In this document: one piece after another, positions 60,242 through 64,000 of the stretch | Layout: each line of letters opens with the position of its first letter | Position numbering within the stretch: the first letter of the stretch is position 1 | From: Tepidimonas ignava | GTDB taxonomy: Bacteria; Pseudomonadota; Gammaproteobacteria; Burkholderiales; Burkholderiaceae_C | Direction: 5' to 3' | Assembly (NCBI RefSeq): GCF_004342625.1 | Contig: NZ_SMAH01000003.1 | Location: 62,001-126,000, forward strand | DNA length: 64,000 nucleotides | Notes under the pieces: generated by a model | Told to the model about the DNA's origin: nothing | What the model saw: only the letters and a program-made list of their open reading frames with translations | The model's database searches: none | Made by a program: the position numbers and the translations under genes

Positions 60242-61156
60242 CTACGCCCCCCCGCCCCCGCGTGGGTGGTGGCGCGCGTGCAGCTGGCGCAGCCGCTCGC
60301 GCGCCACATGCGTGTAGATGGTGGTGGTGGCAATGTCGGCGTGCCCCAGCAACAGCTGCACCGCGCGCAGGTCGGCCCCGTGGTTGAGCAGGTGGGTGGC
60401 AAACGCGTGGCGCAGCGTGTGCGGCGACAGCGGCGCCTGGATGCCGGCCGCGCGCGCGTGGCGTTTGACCACGTGCCAAAACATCTCGCGCGTCATCGCC
60501 GCACCGTGGCGCTGCGTCACGAACAGGTCGTCACTGACGCGCCCGGCCAGCAGGGCGGGGCGCGCCTCGCCCAGGTAGCGGCGCAGCCAGTCGGCCGCCA
60601 CGTCGCCAAACGGCACCAACCGCTCCTTGGCCCCTTTGCCGGTGACGCGCAGCACCTGGTCGGCCAGGCTGAGCTCGTGCAGCCGCAGCGCGGTCAGCTC
60701 ACTGACGCGCAGGCCGCTGGCGTACATCAGCTCCAGCATCGCACGGTCGCGCAGACCCAGCGGGGTCGTCACGTCGGGCGCGGCCAGCAGGGCCTCCACC
60801 TGCGCCTCGGTCAGGGTCTTGGGCACCCGCAGCGGGGTGCGCGCCGCCAGCAGCGGCAGCGTGGGGTCGCGCTCGATCAGCCCCTCGCGCAGCGCCCAAC
60901 GGTAAAAGCGCTTGAAAGCGCTCAGGCGCCGGTTGCTGCTGGTGGCGCGGCTGCCCGGCAGGCGCGCGGCCATGTAAGCCTGCACGTCGGCCGCGTCCGC
61001 CGCCAACAAGCGCTGCCCGCGCCTGGCGAGCCAGCCGGCCAGCCCCTTGAGGTCGCTGCGGTACGCGGCCAGCGTTCGCGCGGCCAGCCCCTCCTCCAGC
61101 CACAGCGCGTCGGCCCAACGGTCCACCAGTGCATCGTCCCCGGGTATCATCGCCAT
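60242..61156 (-). CDS. xerD: Tyrosine recombinase XerD
   Basis: Site-specific recombinase that resolves chromosome dimers at dif with XerC. The 304-residue product has the N-terminal SAM-like DNA-binding domain (LAARTLAAYRSDLKGLAGWL) and the catalytic domain with Arg in GLRVSELTALR, Lys in TGKGAKERLVPFG, HxxR in SPHTLRHAFATHLL, and His...Tyr in LLGHADIATTTIYTHV. XerD rather than XerC is judged from overall resemblance. The start ATG (61154-61156) directly abuts the start of the divergent gloB gene. A second ATG two codons downstream is an alternative. Confidence 0.93.
   Translation of the reverse strand: MAMIPGDDALVDRWADALWLEEGLAARTLAAYRSDLKGLAGWLARRGQRLLAADAADVQAYMAARLPGSRATSSNRRLSAFKRFYRWALREGLIERDPTLPLLAARTPLRVPKTLTEAQVEALLAAPDVTTPLGLRDRAMLELMYASGLRVSELTALRLHELSLADQVLRVTGKGAKERLVPFGDVAADWLRRYLGEARPALLAGRVSDDLFVTQRHGAAMTREMFWHVVKRHARAAGIQAPLSPHTLRHAFATHLLNHGADLRAVQLLLGHADIATTTIYTHVARERLRQLHARHHPRGGGGA
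61145..61150 (+). promoter_or_regulatory. -10-like hexamer six bases before gloB, inside xerD
   Basis: TATCAT is followed by CGCCAT and the gloB ATG at 61157. It lies within the first codons of xerD on the other strand. Confidence 0.45.
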
Positions 61157-61957
<801 letters not shown>

Positions 61958-61990
61958 CCGGCGGCGCCGTCCCCTTGCCTTGCCCACCGA

Positions 61991-63622
61991 ATGCCGATGC
62001 TTTCACGATCCCCCTGGGCTGTGCGTTGTGCTGCGCTGACCGCCGCGCTCGTGCTGGCTGGCTGCGCCCACCGGCCCGGCGGTGCGGACCTCAGCGCTGC
62101 CGCCACGCCCACCGCGGCCATCCCTGAGCCAAAGGCGGCATCCCATGCCGCCACGCCACCCGCAGCGGCCCCCACGGCGGTGGCCATCGTCGAGCGGGTG
62201 GAGCCGCCCAGCGCCGCCGCGCCACTGCCCGAGCCCCCCGCCGTGGCCCCGGTGCAGGCCCCGCGCGACTTGTGGGAGCGCATCGAGCGCGGCTTTGCCA
62301 TGCCCGATTTGGACGACGAGCGCGTGGCGCAATGGGAACGCTGGTACGCCAGCCGCCCGGACTACCTGCAACGCATGGTGGACCGCGGCAGCAAGTACCT
62401 GTTCCACGTCGTCGAAGAACTGGAGCGGCGCCAACTGCCGGCCGAACTGGCGCTGCTGCCCTTCATCGAAAGCGCGTTCAACCCGCAGGCGGTCTCGCGC
62501 GCCAAGGCCGTCGGCATGTGGCAGTTCATGCCGGCCACCGGCAAACATTTCGACCTCAAGCAAAACGCCTTTCGCGACGACCGGCGCGACGTGCTGGCGT
62601 CCACCCGGGCGGCGCTGGACTACCTGGAGCGGCTGCACCGCATGTTTGGCGACTGGCACCTGGCCCTGGCGGCCTACAACTGGGGCGAAGGCAACGTGCA
62701 GCGCGCCATTCGACGCAACGCCGCCGCGGGGCTGCCCACCGGGTACTCCGACCTGCGCATGCCCGACGAAACCCGCCACTACGTGCCCAAGCTGCAGGCG
62801 GTCAAAAACCTGGTGCGCGCGCCGCAGCAGCACGGCGTGACACTGCCGCCGGTGGGCAACCACCCGTTTTTTGACACCGTGCGCATCGAGCGCGACCTCG
62901 ACGTGGCGCTGATCGCGCGCCTGGCGGACGTGTCCGAGGCGGACTTTCGCACCCTCAACCCCGCACACGACAAGCCCGTCATCATGGCCGCGGGCACGCC
63001 CGAGATCCTGCTGCCGTGGGACAACGCCGTGCTGTTCACCGAGCGGCTGCGGCAGCACCGTGGCTCCACCGCGAGCTGGACCGCCTGGCGCGTGCCGCGC
63101 GACATGACCGTGGCCCAGGCCGCACGCGAGCTGGACTGGTCCGAAGCCGAGCTGCGCGCGGCCAACCGCATCCCGCCGCGCATGAAGCTCAAAGCCGGCT
63201 CCACGCTGCTGGTGCCGCGCGAGGGACGGCTCGACCGCGACGTGCCGGAGCATTTGGCCGACCATGGCCAAGTGCTGCTGGCGCCCGAAGTGCCACCGCT
63301 GCGCACGGTGCGCGTGCAGGCCCGCAAGGGCGACACGCTGGCCACGCTGGCCAAGCGTCACGGTGTGAAGGTGGCGGACCTGGCGGCGTGGAATGGCCTC
63401 AAGCCGACAAGCGCGCTGCGGGCTGGCCAAGCGCTCGTCGTCCAGGTGCGAGGCAAAGCCCCCAAGCAGGGCCAGGCCACCCAAGTGGCCAAAGGCAAGG
63501 CGGCGTCCCAACGGGCGTCGGCACGCGTGGCGGCCAAGCGCGCCACGCCGGGCGCCCCCGCGCAAGGCGGCAAGCTGCAGCGGCTGGCCACGGCCCGGGC
63601 ACCGGCGGCCCACGCCCGCTGA
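61991..63622 (+). CDS. mltD: Lytic murein transglycosylase MltD-like lipoprotein with LysM domains
   Basis: Outer-membrane lipoprotein (543 residues) that cleaves glycan strands of peptidoglycan. The lipoprotein signal ends in LAGC, with the lipidated Cys near 25. After a Pro/Ala linker comes the SLT domain with catalytic Glu in LLPFIESAFNP, AVGMWQFMPATG and the AAYNWGEGNV motif. Two LysM-type segments follow (WRVPRDMTVAQAARELDWS and VQARKGDTLATLAKRHGVK), then a Lys/Ala/Arg-rich basic tail of about 60 residues that could bind envelope polyanions. It starts 33 bases after gloB. Confidence 0.92.
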   Translation: MPMLSRSPWAVRCAALTAALVLAGCAHRPGGADLSAAATPTAAIPEPKAASHAATPPAAAPTAVAIVERVEPPSAAAPLPEPPAVAPVQAPRDLWERIERGFAMPDLDDERVAQWERWYASRPDYLQRMVDRGSKYLFHVVEELERRQLPAELALLPFIESAFNPQAVSRAKAVGMWQFMPATGKHFDLKQNAFRDDRRDVLASTRAALDYLERLHRMFGDWHLALAAYNWGEGNVQRAIRRNAAAGLPTGYSDLRMPDETRHYVPKLQAVKNLVRAPQQHGVTLPPVGNHPFFDTVRIERDLDVALIARLADVSEADFRTLNPAHDKPVIMAAGTPEILLPWDNAVLFTERLRQHRGSTASWTAWRVPRDMTVAQAARELDWSEAELRAANRIPPRMKLKAGSTLLVPREGRLDRDVPEHLADHGQVLLAPEVPPLRTVRVQARKGDTLATLAKRHGVKVADLAAWNGLKPTSALRAGQALVVQVRGKAPKQGQATQVAKGKAASQRASARVAAKRATPGAPAQGGKLQRLATARAPAAHAR

Positions 63623-63686
63623 ACGGCCCGCACGGCGGCGCCCCGCGGGCGCCGCGGCCCACCGCTGAAGCCCTGCGCCACACGAC

Positions 63687-63721
63687 AAAAAGCCCCGTGC
63701 CGCCTGGAGGCGCACGGGGCT
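63687..63721 (-). terminator. Rho-independent terminator of the tRNA Gly-Cys cluster
   Basis: On the minus strand AGCCCCGTGC and GCACGGGGCT form a 10-bp stem followed by TTTTTGTCG. It begins eight bases after the tRNA-Gly 3' end and faces the convergent mltD gene. Confidence 0.8.
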
Positions 63722-63728
63722 GGATGTT

Positions 63729-63804
63729 TGGAGCGGGAAACGAGTCTCGAACTCGCGACCTCAACCTTGGCAAGGTTGCGCTCTACCAACTGAGCTATTC
63801 CCGC
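63729..63804 (-). tRNA. tRNA-Gly (GCC)
   Basis: A 76-base tRNA with CCA encoded. Acceptor GCGGGAA pairs with TTCCCGC, the D arm reads AGCTCAGTTGGTAGAGC, the anticodon GCC is at 63769-63771, and the T arm has GAGTTCGAGACTC. Confidence 0.97.
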
Positions 63805-63841
63805 CTGGTGGGCTCGGGCCGATTGCCTGAGCCGCGCATTG

Positions 63842-63915
63842 TGGAGGCGCGGGCCGGAGTCGAACCGACCTACTCGGATTTGCAATCCGGTGCATAACCG
63901 CTTTGCTACCGCGCC
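63842..63915 (-). tRNA. tRNA-Cys (GCA)
   Basis: A 74-base tRNA with CCA encoded. Acceptor GGCGCGG pairs with CCGCGCC, the anticodon GCA is at 63881-63883, and the T arm contains CGGTTCGACTCCG. It is 37 bases upstream of tRNA-Gly on the same strand. Confidence 0.97.
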
Positions 63916-63933
63916 TTGTCTGGTTCAACCCGA

Positions 63934-63953
63934 CAACCGCCGGAGGGCGGTTG
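63934..63953. repeat. Hairpin in the tRNA spacer
   Basis: CAACCGCC and GGCGGTTG form a perfect 8-bp stem with a GGAG loop between tRNA-Cys and the next tRNA. There is no T-run after it on the minus strand, so it is more likely a processing or spacer structure than a terminator. Confidence 0.4.
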
Positions 63954-63988
63954 CTGAACATGCGAACCCAGCAACCACCACGTCAACT

Positions 63989-64000
63989 TGGAGCGGGAAA
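63989..64000 (-). tRNA. Second tRNA-Gly, 3' end only
   Basis: The last 12 bases of the window (TGGAGCGGGAAA) are identical to the 3' acceptor end of the tRNA-Gly at 63729. The rest of the gene lies beyond the window, so the identity as a second tRNA-Gly(GCC) is inferred from this stretch. Confidence 0.6.

Noticed and set aside
58045-60402. A 785-codon open frame antisense to glnS
   Set aside because: It is covered completely by glnS and the ends of its neighbours, which are recognised by motifs.

Overview
The window is very GC-rich, almost completely coding DNA with strong strand-mirroring of open frames. It looks like ordinary chromosomal backbone of a betaproteobacterium in the Burkholderiales, probably close to Comamonadaceae; a Tepidimonas-like thermotolerant lineage is a guess from composition only. 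The evidence is gene order rather than database search: exbB-exbD-lpxK-Trm112-kdsB-adk, cysS-glycosylase-accA-tilS-lysC-tRNA-Ser, kinase-rph-rdgB-hemW opposite yicC-gmk-rpoZ-spoT-greB, plus a Bug-type TctC and a DosC-type globin cyclase. No prophage, insertion sequence, CRISPR array or secretion island was seen. No gene-free stretch exceeds 300 bases; the longest is about 210 bases (56528-56740).

Layout. 1-5.7 kb: end of a HerA-like ATPase, a PAS-GGDEF-EAL protein, exonuclease I and an O6-alkylguanine methyltransferase. 5.8-11 kb: ClpA/ClpS on the minus strand and a chemoreceptor. 11-15 kb: icd, a DUF192 protein, superoxide dismutase, xseA. 15-19 kb: one plus-strand run with ATGA/TGATG overlaps for ExbB/ExbD and lipid A/KDO synthesis, then adk. 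19-23.2 kb: a minus-strand tctCBA transporter followed by an asparaginase. 23.2-29 kb: tRNA-Ser, lysC, tilS, accA, glycosylase and cysS on the minus strand, with a small DUF2905 gene opposite. 29-32 kb: TPR protein, cyclophilin, LpxH, MtfA. 32-39 kb: DUF349, CBS, hemW, rdgB, rph and a protein kinase on the minus strand. 39-43.3 kb: yicC, gmk, rpoZ and the (p)ppGpp enzyme. 43.3-54.3 kb: greB, a lone AAA ATPase, and the recCBD operon. 54.4-64 kb: alpha/beta hydrolase, uppP, a His-rich secreted protein, a globin-coupled diguanylate cyclase joined to glnS, xerD head to head with gloB, an MltD-like transglycosylase, and a tRNA Cys-Gly cluster.

DNA repair is well represented (ExoI, ExoVII, RecBCD, Ogt, glycosylase, XerD), as are envelope synthesis (LpxK, LpxH, KdsB, UppP, MltD) and nucleotide second messengers (two c-di-GMP enzymes and the (p)ppGpp enzyme).

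I found no clearly new multi-gene system. The most unusual signals are: several genes whose start codon sits exactly six bases after a -10-like hexamer, suggesting leaderless mRNAs; xerD and gloB starting back to back with no spacer; a terminator ending 15 bases before the spoT-like start; a cyclophilin gene that appears to encode both exported and cytosolic forms; a perfect 14-bp operator-like palindrome before the alpha/beta hydrolase; and an isolated ATPase gene between greB and recC.
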